Shown here: positions 1-12,400 of the stretch, in pieces
How positions within the stretch are numbered: position 1 is the first letter of the stretch
Layout of the letters: every line of letters begins with the position of its first letter
Source: Heliopora coerulea
Lineage: Eukaryota; Cnidaria; Anthozoa; Scleralcyonacea; Helioporidae
Length of the DNA stretch: 64,000 bases
Assembly (NCBI GenBank): GCA_030142905.1
Contig: JASJOG010000095.1
Span: forward strand, 930,001 to 994,000
Direction: 5' to 3'
Notes under the pieces: generated by a model
Seen by the model: the letters and a program-made list of their open reading frames with translations, nothing else
What the model was told of the DNA's origin: nothing
Databases searched by the model: none
Position numbers and translations under genes: made by a program

Positions 1-920
1 GTGCCAACGTGGTTCTGTTACAAAGCACATCATTTCCACAAAAGAAAACGTTTTGGGGGAAGCGCTAAACAATTGAAACGCTCAAAGGTCTTTGCTGGTT
101 GTAAAGAATAACATCAACTCAGTGATCTCAATTGCTTGATATCATTTAACAGATGGAAAAAGAGCATCTTCTGCAAACTGATTTTTTCAGTAAAAACAGA
201 ATAAATACAATTTTGAGAAAACTCTTCTTGGAATTACCTTTTCTTCTTTTTACTGAAAAGAGCACTTCTAGCCCAGTTTGTACTGCAAAGCTAAACTTTG
301 CTTCCTGTAGACTAGCTGTTCCAACTATTGTGATGAATGCTTATTTGGTCCGTACAGGGAAGTATTGACCTGAGGTTGTCGTACAAATATACCATACACA
401 GTACATTTTATTCCTTGGAAAATTTGTAAAACAAACCTGAATCTAGTTTGCCTTCAAACTAATCAGGGAATTTCCCCAAGAAAACTTGCTGGTTGTTATG
501 AAAAATGTATTGCACAGCCAGACAACCAACCAGCAAGCGTCATTTTGCATACAGGCCAGTTAACAAGCTCAGCCATGTACTAATTACATATACGAACCCA
601 AAATGAGATTTTGTTCCACTTGTATTCACCTGGGGAAAAAGACCCCAAGCACGTTGAGATTAACCGCCCTGCTCAAAGTGCAAGGGGGGGGGGAGAAACA
701 TTCACAGTAGACTACTTGACTAAAACTTAAAAAAACACTTGGTTTAATGCTGTTCAAACCTTGTTTCTATTGATGTCACTTTAATGAACAGTCTGCAATT
801 TTTAAATAAATGTTATATACTTATACACAAATGTTGACGCACTTCACTGGATGTCAACTGTAAAACTATCTAATGCATTTGTCCTTTTACAAAAAATGAT
901 TTGTCTTTCAATCTTAATCA
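1..920. other. 3' flank of TMEM243, no other gene seen
   Basis: This is AT-rich sequence downstream of the minus-strand TMEM243 stop. A minus-strand AATAAA (TTTATT on plus, 407-412) could end the transcript about 510 bases after the stop. A short run of ten or so G lies near 684-693. No open frame here resembles a known protein. Confidence 0.5.
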
Positions 921-2844
921 TCATTCGTGAAAAATTAAGTTTGCACAGACACACAGAAGTAATATTGTGAATGAGTTGTAGAATATCAATTGTCGAAATT
1001 TTGGTTCTAAATCTCCTTGACGATACCAGTAAATCTAAAAATGAAATTTTGAATGAAAACAGCTAAACTTAAATATCTAAGTTAGTTAACAAAAATCAAA
1101 TATTATGATGAATGATTAATTGAAAAATTGAGCCTGGTTTTGAGGTGTTTTTACTCCACTTTCCCACATTTCTAATGTGCAGCACAAATCAAGGATGCAG
1201 AATAGCTGAGGATGCATTACAATTAACCTGTCAAAATCAGAAATGATTCCTGCAAAAAGTCTACCAAATCAGGGCCAGCATAAGGTTTTTGAAGTTAGGT
1301 GGGCTACAACTGCCTGATGTCACTTTCTAAGGCAATGCTTCTCATTGTGACTTGTCATGAAAAAAGTCCTTTCCACAGCAGACTCAGTCCTCAAATGCTG
1401 CATCTCAAGCACACATCATAAAACAGGGTTGAAAAGGACTTTTGGACATTCTAATGACTAAAGGGAACTATGCAGATTAAAGGCAAATATTCCTAAGTTT
1501 TGTAGGGACAATTTTAAAAGTTAAAATGAAAATGACAATTCAACTTACCAGCGCAAGTTCTGACATACAAACTAGGACAATGACAATTGCTAAGAATACA
1601 TGAAGTCCTTTAGGAGGTAATGGGAAAACAAATGCACTCACTAAGGTTTCCTAATTACAGATAAAAATACATTAAAATACTGGTAAAAAGAAGGCTAAAA
1701 TTTTAAAAAAAAATGTGCAGGTTTCTCTTCAATTCACAGAAAATTGACATTTTAAATGATAATTCTTTCAACCTACTGTCAATTTAGTAGTAAGCCTATC
1801 ACAAAAAGTTTTAGACAATATCTGAATGTCAAGCAGTTTATAATGATATATAAAGCATTTATGATCAGATATAAACTGTTTGAAGTTGAGCTTCTATATT
1901 TTTGATCCATCAGTTGCACCACAAATGATGCCTAATGAGATACAACTAATTTTCTAATTTTTCACAAAATAAGACAGAATGACCTGGTTATGATGTAGTA
2001 CATTTACATGAACAGATTGTAATGAGGATTTGCCACTTACCAGAACAAGAATACTTGTTATTAAACCTACAGCATAGTTCAGATATCGGTCCTGTTTTCA
2101 TTTCAAAAGAAAAAAGTTCAGAACATAATTAATTCAAAATACATAAAGAATATTACAGTTTGAAGACCAACAAGAATAAGTTGTCTTAAGGGTGTCACCA
2201 TAAAATCTATATAGGGATCTGGATCCCCCAATCAACAAAATTTTTTTTTCTCCTTAATTTGATACTTTCATACTTAATTGGCAGAGCATGAAGTACCGAC
2301 AATTACTAAGGTTTCACATGAATACATTAAAGTTCTTCTGGTAAAGACTTAAAGGATTGACTGTTTTGGATATATTTTTTTATATCACAGAAACCTTGCA
2401 GTTGTTATTTGGTTACAAGTTATGGATCTTTATAGGTTCAAATGTGCATAAGAGATCACATATCATGTACGTATCTAATTTCTCATATTGGGATGTGTCC
2501 ATTAACCAATTGCATTCTTGATCACATATATTTTGGTATAACGGATTGCAACATCAGTAACCGGCAACCGTATTAATCTGTTTTTCAACTGAATATTAGG
2601 GACAACATAGAATTCTTTAATCGGATGTAACATTCAGGTCAAGACGTTCGAAGTCGACAAAATCCTAAGAACTTGTTCAAACGTATTTATGCACTAAAAA
2701 CGTCTCTATAACAATGATGATGTCAAAGCATCAAGTCAGTTTATCCATATAGACATATTGTATGTGCCTTCAGCTTTTACATTACAACTTTACCTGTGGT
2801 CTTGCTTCACCAAACAAGGGTCGATCCACATCATTTGAGTACAT
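921..2844 (-). CDS. TMEM243: TMEM243-like small multi-pass membrane protein, 4 exons
   Basis: Exons on the minus strand are 2794-2844, 2041-2091, 1549-1650 and 921-1034, all joined in phase 0, giving 105 residues; the human protein is about 118. Diagnostic stretches are DRPLFGE near the N-terminus, TLVSAFVFPLPPK at about residues 36-48, and IYWYRQGDLEPKF opening the last exon, followed by a hydrophobic segment ending LCVCANLIFHE. At least three hydrophobic segments are visible, at about residues 20-42, 50-68 and 85-102. The family is a small integral membrane protein also called MM-TRAG, linked in the literature to taxol resistance; its molecular function is not established. Every intron has GT-AG ends. 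The start chosen is the ATG at 2844; no better upstream ATG with a homologous N-terminus is visible. The gene is divergent from SUCLG2, with 621 bases between the two start codons. Confidence 0.93.
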
Positions 2845-3465
2845 ACTAAATATTATATATATTGTGCTCTGCAAGACTTCGCGGCTTCTGCTTGTAAGTT
2901 AAATCGAATCTGACCTTTTAATTGAACCTGAGTTCGCAACTGCTTTCGTATCAAAACAGTTTTGCCAAGTGGAATAAATTGTGCTATTAATTGGAGGAAA
3001 TTTCCATTGAGAGTCAAAGTTATCCTTGCATTGATGCATTCGTCAGACATCACAGAATGTTGGACATTTTAAATGCAAAATAACGTTCCCGGAAAATTAC
3101 CACAGCATCCCGTGACTTAATGTGGTACAACTGTGTACAAATAAGGACAAACAAGAATTTCTGTGGATACAAAGGAATTGATTAACTGGTACTGTACTTC
3201 CGATTGAGTTTCTTTTTTTTTATTCTTTAAAAGGGTGAATTTAAAACACATAAAACACAAAAATGTATATAATATTTCCGCCTCACACTGGAAATAAAAG
3301 TGTTGTAGGACCATTACAGAAAATGGCGTATTCACGTATTAAAAAAGGGGAAAAAAAATTCAATTGTGGTAATTTGGAACATTTGGGTTATCCATGGAAC
3401 TATCAAATTACTTGGCATGTCCAGCGGTCTTTTTTCGGAATGTTCAATATGGTGAAGAAAACAAA
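2845..3465. promoter_or_regulatory. Shared upstream region of TMEM243 and SUCLG2
   Basis: This 621-base gap between two divergently transcribed start codons must contain both promoters. I see no TATA box at a convincing distance from either start. Short open frames here do not resemble proteins. Calling it a bidirectional promoter is inference from the gene arrangement. Confidence 0.5.
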
Positions 3466-5575
3466 ATGGCAGCTTCCCTCGTAAAAGTATCTCGCGCCGT
3501 TCTTCAATCTTCTTGTCGAAATTTGTTGCCTGGGCGACTAAAAGGATTTCAGGTTCGTAGAAAATTCGGTTCCTCCTGCATTCGTGCGGTTTTAACCGCG
3601 TTTTAGCTGGAAAATTTTGCTAGGGTATAAAAAGTTTGAGGGTAACTTGGGACGACCTTATGTCAAGATATTAAAGATTATAAGTCTTGATGGGTAAAAG
3701 ACTATAGAAGACGATAAAAAATATACGCGTGCTCAACATTGATCTTTTATATCATATTTTTTTTCAAATTTTTCCCAAGAAATAGGTTTAAGTATGGAGT
3801 TAAAACATGTCAACAACTGGAAGACTATAAGATGATAAAGATGTTATAATTTCAAAATGACAATAATGCTGCCCTCCTTCCGAAGGAAGTCCCACTAGAC
3901 ATTGAAAAGGAGAGGAAAAGAGAAGAATGAGGGACCAGCGTGAACATTCAACATTATTCCTGTTACATGTTAATGAAGTTGCCTGGGCAAGGGGTGATTT
4001 TATCACATGGTCCAACACTAAGGTTGTAGCGTGGAAACTTTTTGCCTTAGGAGATGCATTTTTAGCAACATGGCATATTTGAAGGCATTTTTGAGCATAT
4101 GACATTGAAACATTTGTTCACTTACAAAACATGGAGTTACATTTGTATTCCTTCCCAAATGTCATCCTGTTTTCGGAAATTGAAATAGTAACATAACAGA
4201 CATTGATCAACAATCAATGCCTTCTGTTGCTATTGCCTATGCAGTACACTCAAATTCTTTAAAGGTAAATGAGTTAAAAGTACTTTTGATATGAAGATCT
4301 AAACAGAAATTTGCATATTGGATATTAATTTTGGATATTTCTTTCATAATTTATAAGAATGAATGCATCATGGATTGAACTTCTTAACCACTTCCTTTAC
4401 TGTTTTTTTTGCTTATTTTTAACTTTTGCCAGAGTCTTTATTAGTCTGACAAATGTTTAAAGAATTTAGCAATGCTTTTATTTTTTTTAAACTTTTATTA
4501 ACCATTTTATCTCTTGTCCTTTTTGCAAAGGTCAGACTGTTTGGTGTCAGCTGCAGTCAGTGCTTGAATCTCCAAGAGTATCAGAGCAAAGAACTAATGA
4601 AAAACCATGGAGTTAAAGTTCAAAAATTTCGAGTTGCTGATGGCAAAAATGATGTTTCTGAATTGATAAAAGAGCTAAGTAAGTCAATTTAGGATTAGTT
4701 CAGTAACAGAGCTTTGAACAGTTACAAAATTTTAATACTATACATGTAGTTTCTGGTTTGATAGTGAATGACTTTGCACAGAGTACATGTAAAAAGCCAA
4801 GAGATTTAGAAAATGGTGTAACTGAAAACAGAAAATCATAAACATTTGGAGTAAAAGCTATTTATCCGGGTATGAAATGTAAAGCGAGCTTTATGTTTTA
4901 CTATTTGAACAAAATGACTTTGCTTGAAATGTTAAAATTTTCTGGTTTTTTTTTGGTTTAAGCAGTCTATTTATGTCTTGGCTTTTTACCCACTATCTAA
5001 CGCAACTTATGCAACATTCTACTTTCATATTTATGCCAAGCATTTACTCATTAAGGGGCACGACTCATATCCTTGGTGGGTAAAGTTGTCTGGCATTAGC
5101 CAGAGTGAAATGGTAGAGTGTGCCCTTGCCCCTCAATGGGTTAATACTATGTAATTTTTTTAAAGACCTACAATAATTTTATCATTTTTGAACACATTTC
5201 AGATGTCCCTGAGATAGTCATCAAAGCTCAAGTGCTGGCTGGAGGACGAGGAAAAGGCACATTTAGTAGTGGTCTTCAGGGAGGAGTGAAACTATCAAGA
5301 AAGTATGTTATAGTTTTTGAAACTTCTTTATAGCCAGATACAGGTTGAAAAGGAAAGACTTAGTTGATTTCTGATGTAATATAGAGCAATATATAGTTGG
5401 ATGAAAAGCACAATTTCTGTAGATGAACTGTAAAGGATAAAACACAGACCGAAAAATGTCGTCTTGTGACTTGATATTCAAGTTAGAACAAGAAACAGAT
5501 AAGTTGAAAATGGTAATGCTTTGGCTCTATTTCAGAGTCATTATTAGACCAAGTGATTTACAAAAGGTCATTAAG

Positions 5576-5620
<45 letters not shown>

Positions 5621-6381
5621 ATTACAAGGATGATGTCATCAGTTATTAACAACGAAATTAACAATGTCAGATGTTAACACATCTCAGATTGACAGCTGGA
5701 CAAGAGAAAAGCCAGATAACTGTCGAGTGGCTGAGAAATGTGGAAATGTTGGATCAGACAAAAAGGCCTTCAAATTGTCCTCTGGTTGTAGATGAACTGG
5801 ATGTGGTGAAAGCATTGGGTGCTGGCCATTATGTCAAAAGTAGTGAAATGCCATGAACTATACTACTTAGGCACCAGAGAAACAGGTCTTTGATAACTTT
5901 CTAACCCTTGCTTCTGGGGAGTACTGTAAGTTTATATATGTACTTGGATATTTAGCATTTATATTCATGTATTCAGTTGCCATACATTAATTTTAGTATG
6001 CAGTTTGATTCTGTTCATCATAGGGACTATTTCACAGTTAATCTTTTATAGATAAGGCTTCCTCAAAGTCATCTTCCTATTCTTAAGTTTCTCTCTCTAC
6101 TCTCTGCTCACATTCTTGCTTTTCTCCACTCCCATCTTCTCTCTCCACACTTCTCTCTGCTTCATCCTTTTCTCCCTTTAATATCACGTGCCCAGTCTTC
6201 TTCCTTGTCTCCCCCATGTACAACTGTCCCAGTCCTCCTCTTCTTTCTCTTCTCCCTAATCCCCTCTTTACTCTCTGTTCCCTCTTCCACCTTCTGCATT
6301 TTCCCTTCTTTTTATTCATTCTCTTCCCTCTCAATGTTTTCTTCTTCTTCTTCTTCTTCTTCTTCTTCTTCTTCTTCTTCT

Positions 6382-6426
<45 letters not shown>

Positions 6427-9400
6427 TCCCCTGTTCCTGTTCTTCCTTCTGTGCTCCTCTTTTCCTCTGTTTTCTAAATCTTTATCTTCCTGCTCTTGTT
6501 GATATTTCATCTCCTCTCCTCTCTTCTCTGCCTCTTCTGCCCTTATAACTTCTCCTTTCTCCATTTTCTCATCTTCACCCATTTTCCCATCTGTCCTATT
6601 CTCCCCCTCAGCTCTTCTTTTCCTTTTTTTCTCTGCATGTAATCCCTCTTTCTCCTTCATCCCCCTCACTTCCCTTCCCTCGGTGTCCTCCTTTTTCCTC
6701 TTCCCATTTCTCCACATTTCTCCTTGTCCTCATCATTATCTCATCTTCCTCTAGTTCCTAATCGCTGACTCTACCCCAATCTTTAATTCCACTCTGTAAT
6801 TTCTTCCAGTTTCCCAGAGATTCCTTCTATCGTGGATCAGATGGTCGGCCATTACTTGGTGACAAAACAAACAGGAAAAAATGGTGTTCTTGTGAATAAG
6901 GTAACTGAACTGAAATAGAACATTGGTCAGTGTTCCAGGGCACTTTGCGTTGACACGGTCAGGCAGGTCAGTCTGGTAAATTTTGGAAGGAAACATGATA
7001 ATCGTGCGGATAGGAAGCGGTCAGGTGGGAAAATTCAGACCTAATGTATGACGCAGTCCATTTTGGCTCACATTCTGACCACAGGGTGCACACATTATAA
7101 ACTTTTTGAAAAGCACTTGAGGCCAAATTAACTCCAAATTGAGCGTGAAACCGTATGATTACTTACAAATGATGTACCTGAAAAAACTTACGAAGGAATT
7201 CACGTGCAAGAACAACAAAAACCGCTCGCGAAGGAAAATGTACTCAAAACCGCGACTGTTGTTTTTACTCCCAACTTCTCCACATTTCGCCACACTTTAG
7301 AGGTCGTATTTGATTGGCTTTCTCTGGATTACATTAGTTTTTTTAAGCAGTTGGGATGTCTTGTGGCCAGAGAAATTTGTGATTGAGTTAGCTTTATTCC
7401 GACACTTAATTACTTTTTTCTGCGCTGTGTTACCTTGAAATCGCACTACTCTCAGCTAACCAAAATTGAGAATTTTTTTTCAGGTGTATATGTTAACAAG
7501 AAGTGTTTGTTCGTGTGCAGGTGATGTTAGCTGAAGCCTTGGACATCAACCGTGAAACGTACTTCGCTATTCTTATGGACCGTGCATTTGGTGGACCAGT
7601 AATCGTAGCCAGCCCTGAAGGAGGAGTGGATATTGAGGAGGTTGCTGAAACGATGCCAGAGAGAATATTTAAGGTATGAAAGTATATTATTCATTTATTT
7701 TTTACCCAATTGATGTAATTTGCAATTCCGATATATCCGTATTGTATAAGATACAAGCGTCATAACGTAAACACGAACCGCGGCGTTGCTGATAGCAAGA
7801 ATATTGGGTCCAGATGTTTTAGCTTGGGAACTGTAAATATATATTAGTCATTTAGTTAGTTACTCCAGTACCTTTGAAAACTTTGTTTTTTACGAAGGTT
7901 CCAGTTGATATTTACGAAGGTATTACCAAACAGCAGGCATTGGACTTAGCGGACAAACTGGAATTTAAAGGATCATTGAGAGATGAAGTAAGTTTGCTTA
8001 AGAGACAGCCAACTCAGGAAGTGAGGTGCAAAAGTGACATCGAGTAGGGTAAATCAGTAATGATCTTCGCAATATTTTTATATTTTTTGACGTCTATCTG
8101 GAAAAGTTTTTAAGGGCGTTACGATTTGATATCCTTTATTTTGCCAACCAGGGGAAATTATTATGTAGATCCATTAGGAGCCAAAAATAGACGCAACTTG
8201 TTTACATTGTTATGGAGCAACGTCTGTTCAAAATTTTTGTCAAAAAAAGAACCGATACACAAATGCGACCGACAGACAACTCTGTAGTTCCAGCTCTTTT
8301 AATCTGGACGTGTTATTCAGTGGCGTTCGTTTCTCGAAGTCATTGTTTCTTTGATAAAGTTCTCACTTTATGGACAATGTGTAATTATCTGTTTGTTTGT
8401 TTGTTTGTTTGTTCATCTACTTGTTCGTTTGCCTGTTTGTCCATGCAACTTGGTCGCCCTTCACGACAACCCGTTAGCTCTCTGCCGTTGTTTAAATCTC
8501 AACATCACCGCATCATAAGGACAGTTCAACAATATCGACAAGTCCTTTCTGACTGGGAACATCATCTTCTCAGTTGGTTCAACTCTGTACTCACGGAACA
8601 CCTTAATTAGCACAAGCTTCATTTGTAACAACGCAAACCGCATGCCAATACAGGATCGCGGGCCATGCCCAAAAGGCATATGTAAATACGGATGACGTTT
8701 AGCTTTTTCTTCACGGGTAAATCTCTCAGGCTCAAATCTCCCGGGGTCATGCCAGATCTCCGGGTCCATGTGTATCGCGTAAATTGGGATCAACACGTGG
8801 ATATTTTTCGGGAAAAAGACGCCGTTGATCGTGCAGCTTTCGGTACACTGTCGGTCATAGAAAAACGGTGGCGTGTGAAGTCGAAGGATTTCGTCCAGAA
8901 CCATGTCCATGTAGGGGGTGTTGTAAAGTATTTCCTCGTACGGGGGGAGGGTGCCTTCGTTTCCGGCGTACAATGAGTCGACTTCTTGCATAAGTTTCAC
9001 CTGAATGTCGTCGTGAAGTGCCAGTTCGTAGAAAAGAAATCCGAGTGCTGAACTGGTTGTGTCGTAACCAGCGAGAATGAAAGCCAGGGACTGAACCAAA
9101 ACCTCGTCATCGCTTAGTCGAGACTCCGCTTTTTGATCTCGGGCCGTAATCATGAGATGGAGTAAATCTTGGCGAATATTTTCCCCATTCTTTCGTTCTT
9201 CGATGATGTTCCGGGCGATTTTCGTCAGGTCTTCGAAATGAAACGGGTCCTTCATCTTTCGGAGGATGTACTGACCGAAGGGAAGCATAGCAATGCCAAG
9301 CGCTGAAAAAAGGCGGGAAATCGCCAGTCGGGCATGGTTCGTCAAAGGATCGTCAGCGTTTGTTTGGGTCTCGGCTTTGACGCCAAATGACGTGGTTAGA

Positions 9401-12400
9401 ACGACTTCAAGGGTTAAACCTTGGAACCAACGGTACATATCGACTGCTTGACAAGTTTTGGTGGATTTCTCAATCTTCTGAAGCAGTATGTTGATCGCCT
9501 CATCCATGAACTTCACCATTTGTTTGATTTTTGTAGCACTGAATGCCGGACTGATCGTATTCCTGATTCGTTTCCAGTGCTCCCCGGTCGCTTGATTCAA
9601 AGAAGCGTTGTAAGGTTCAGGCAGACTGAAGCCAAATGCCCCACGATCGGTGAAATTTGCGAAGTCCTTTACCGTAATGGCTTTGATTATGTCGGGGTCT
9701 GTGACACAGATGTAAGGTTGGCCCAACCAGTACATGAGGAACGTCTTGCCGTATTTCTTGACCAACTCCTGATGCCACACGTGTAGGTCTCTATGACGAT
9801 AAATCATGTGAATAAACTGGCCAAAGATCGGAAACGGTGGCCATGGACCAGGAAGATTCAACCGGTTTTTAAGCCTCAACAAGTGGAGATATTTCCAAAG
9901 AATGACAAGAGAAAAGAGCGATAATGCTGCCCACCACAGTGAACCACATGTTTCACAATCTGATCCGAACATTCTGTTTTAATTCTTCTGTGAACAAGTC
10001 TCTCAGCTCTTTAAAAAAAGTCTTTCACACTTCTTTCTCAGTTGTACGTTCCCTTGAGCAGAACATGTTAATAAAGCGTGTAGGGCGCGTGATCAATTGT
10101 GTTGTCATTGGGAGGAATTAGTCACTTCTGGCTTCAAATGGTGCGTAGGATTTAGACAATAGGAATGCCTTTTTTCTCCGGAAGACTTATTGTTGGCTTG
10201 AGTAACTTACTACAGAAAGAACAGGTAGGCTATTTCCTTTCGATGCCCACCAGCTGGATCGAGGTGTGATTATAAAGGAACATCCCGTTATTTCGACTTG
10301 GAAAAAAGTTTTCTCGTTTCATTTGTGTATTAATGTTATGTGTTACAAGTGTGGTTTTAGTTACCGTTCTAGAACTAAATTTGTTGCTACTATAAAGCTT
10401 TCGGTAATGTATTCAGTGTTTGTTTGAGGCTTATTGCTAATAATGCTTGGTATTAGTAAAATCTAATGATGTAATAGTTTGAAATGTGGAATGATAAACC
10501 AGACTAACTTCCACCTTAAACGTCCTAATTTTTAATAATTCTTAATAATAAAATAAATCGTTAATTAATTAAAGGGAAGTTTCGGTGTTCGCTCTTTCAA
10601 CATACGGTTCAAAGTCGAAACTAAGAGTAAACGAATATTTTCCTCGCTTCTTTAAAACAAAGGAGTCAGGAAGAAGAGACATTCAATCTACATTTTTTGG
10701 ATGTTTGTTGAAAACAGAAAGTCAGGATTTTAAAATATCCATTATTTTTGCTTTCGAACCATGCTTGACGACATGTGCATTTGTAAGTTGGTCATCTTTG
10801 GCAATCTAACGTGTCGGTAATACATCGTAATTTGACAATCCAACGTGTTGACAATCCAACGTAAGAGTGAGTAGATTTTCCTTTAAATCATCAAGGTTGT
10901 TTTGCTTTGGGACTATTCCAGTATATAGGGATACACGGAATGAATGGTTGCTGCGTTCGTTTGGGAATTGTTCTGGTTTAGGAATACACTAAACAGTATT
11001 TTGTCTGCTGTGTTCAGGGTAGCAGTATAGTCGAAGTATGGATACTCCGCGACCTGCAGTATTTCAAAATGGTGGAATCAATATGCTCGTCTTGAGCAAA
11101 TAATCCTAATTACAAAGAAAAAGCATATAATAGCTTTTGTACTCAGTATTCCGCTTAATCTTTTATCTTAATGTTTTGAAAAGAGAAGTAAGAATGAATC
11201 CAGAGAAGTGCATCCTATGACTGTCCTAAGATTTCGTAGATTAACTCCCAGATCGGTGTAAATGGAACTTGGTTGGAAACATGCCGCGTTCAGAAACACT
11301 CAACATGATGAACTTGAGAGCTCGGCTGAGAGCGAAGCCTATATACCTTTGTGTACTTACGTAAATTCAAATATTTTGGAATATCTTGAATAAGTACTTG
11401 TATATTCTTATGTGCTTTACTACATCGAGTTACCCAAGCGCTAAAGTTGTTCCAGCACAAGGATTACCCTAAAACTGACACATTTCTTTTTTAGACAATA
11501 AACAAAGTTGTCCTTCTGTAGCATTTTGTAAAAGGTTGAGGAAGAATTCGTGTAGGCTAAGCATCATCTTATTCCTATAAATATAGATCCTTTATTGCAT
11601 CAGTTAGTTTCTGATGTAATCGTGGACGACGGAAGTTTAAACTAAATAAAGATTTTTAATCAGCAGCAGCTGCTGGTGGAATTACTCAACCCGGTGAACC
11701 ATGCAAGCCTAACGTTAGGGATATCTAGCCGAAAGAAAAGAGGATAACTCGACCATTTGGGATAACGTTGTTGTCGTTTTCAAATCTCTGAAATAATTTT
11801 TAACAAATGAATATCGAAGCAGTTTGCTCGCAACGTTGGGTGGAATTGGAAACAACAAAGCTTCTTTTTACCATTCTAGAAGTGCGAACTATTTCAGTGC
11901 AAATCTCCCGTAAATTACTTGACCGTTGTTTTGTTTCGCCGTCTTTTTTTTTGCGATCTTCTTTGTGCATTCAATTATCGGCCGAAGTCCACTGAATCAA
12001 GTGACTGTGTTCTAGATTGGCATTATTAGTCGCTTCTGCTTGCACTACATTAAATAGTCGACAATAGGAAAGCAACCCATCATGAAAAGGAACAGCGATA
12101 ACTGTTAACACAAATAGAAGAAAAACGTTACGGTTAAAAGTCTCTTCTGTCGGCTATATTTTAACTGAGACGTTTTCCAAGGTGATACGGTCAGACAACG
12201 GCCACGCGTTAGGTTTATTTACTAAGTATTTTATTCACAAACATTACTTGCTGGGAAAATCGGTGCTGCAGTGTTACTAATTGTTCCATTGCAAGAACTT
12301 CCTCACATCAGCTGTGTTAACAAGTTTGGTGGGAAAATAATAGTTTCACTAATTTTGTTGGACTGCAAAGGAAACTCGGTGTGACTAAAGAAAAAGCACA

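Noticed and set aside
6205..6717. Long frames rich in Ser, Phe/Leu or Arg/Glu
   Set aside because: Products of the (TTC)n and (TC)n repeats, readable on both strands; no splice or homology support.
8212..8610. 132-codon plus-strand frame
   Set aside because: Overlaps the antisense of the P450 C-terminus and a GTTT microsatellite; no recognisable domain.
8692..9786. Plus-strand frames of 94-121 codons inside the P450
   Set aside because: Antisense shadows of a gene with all P450 motifs on the minus strand.
11708..11719. 12-bp palindrome CCTAACGTTAGG
   Set aside because: Short enough to occur by chance in 64 kb and not near any gene boundary.
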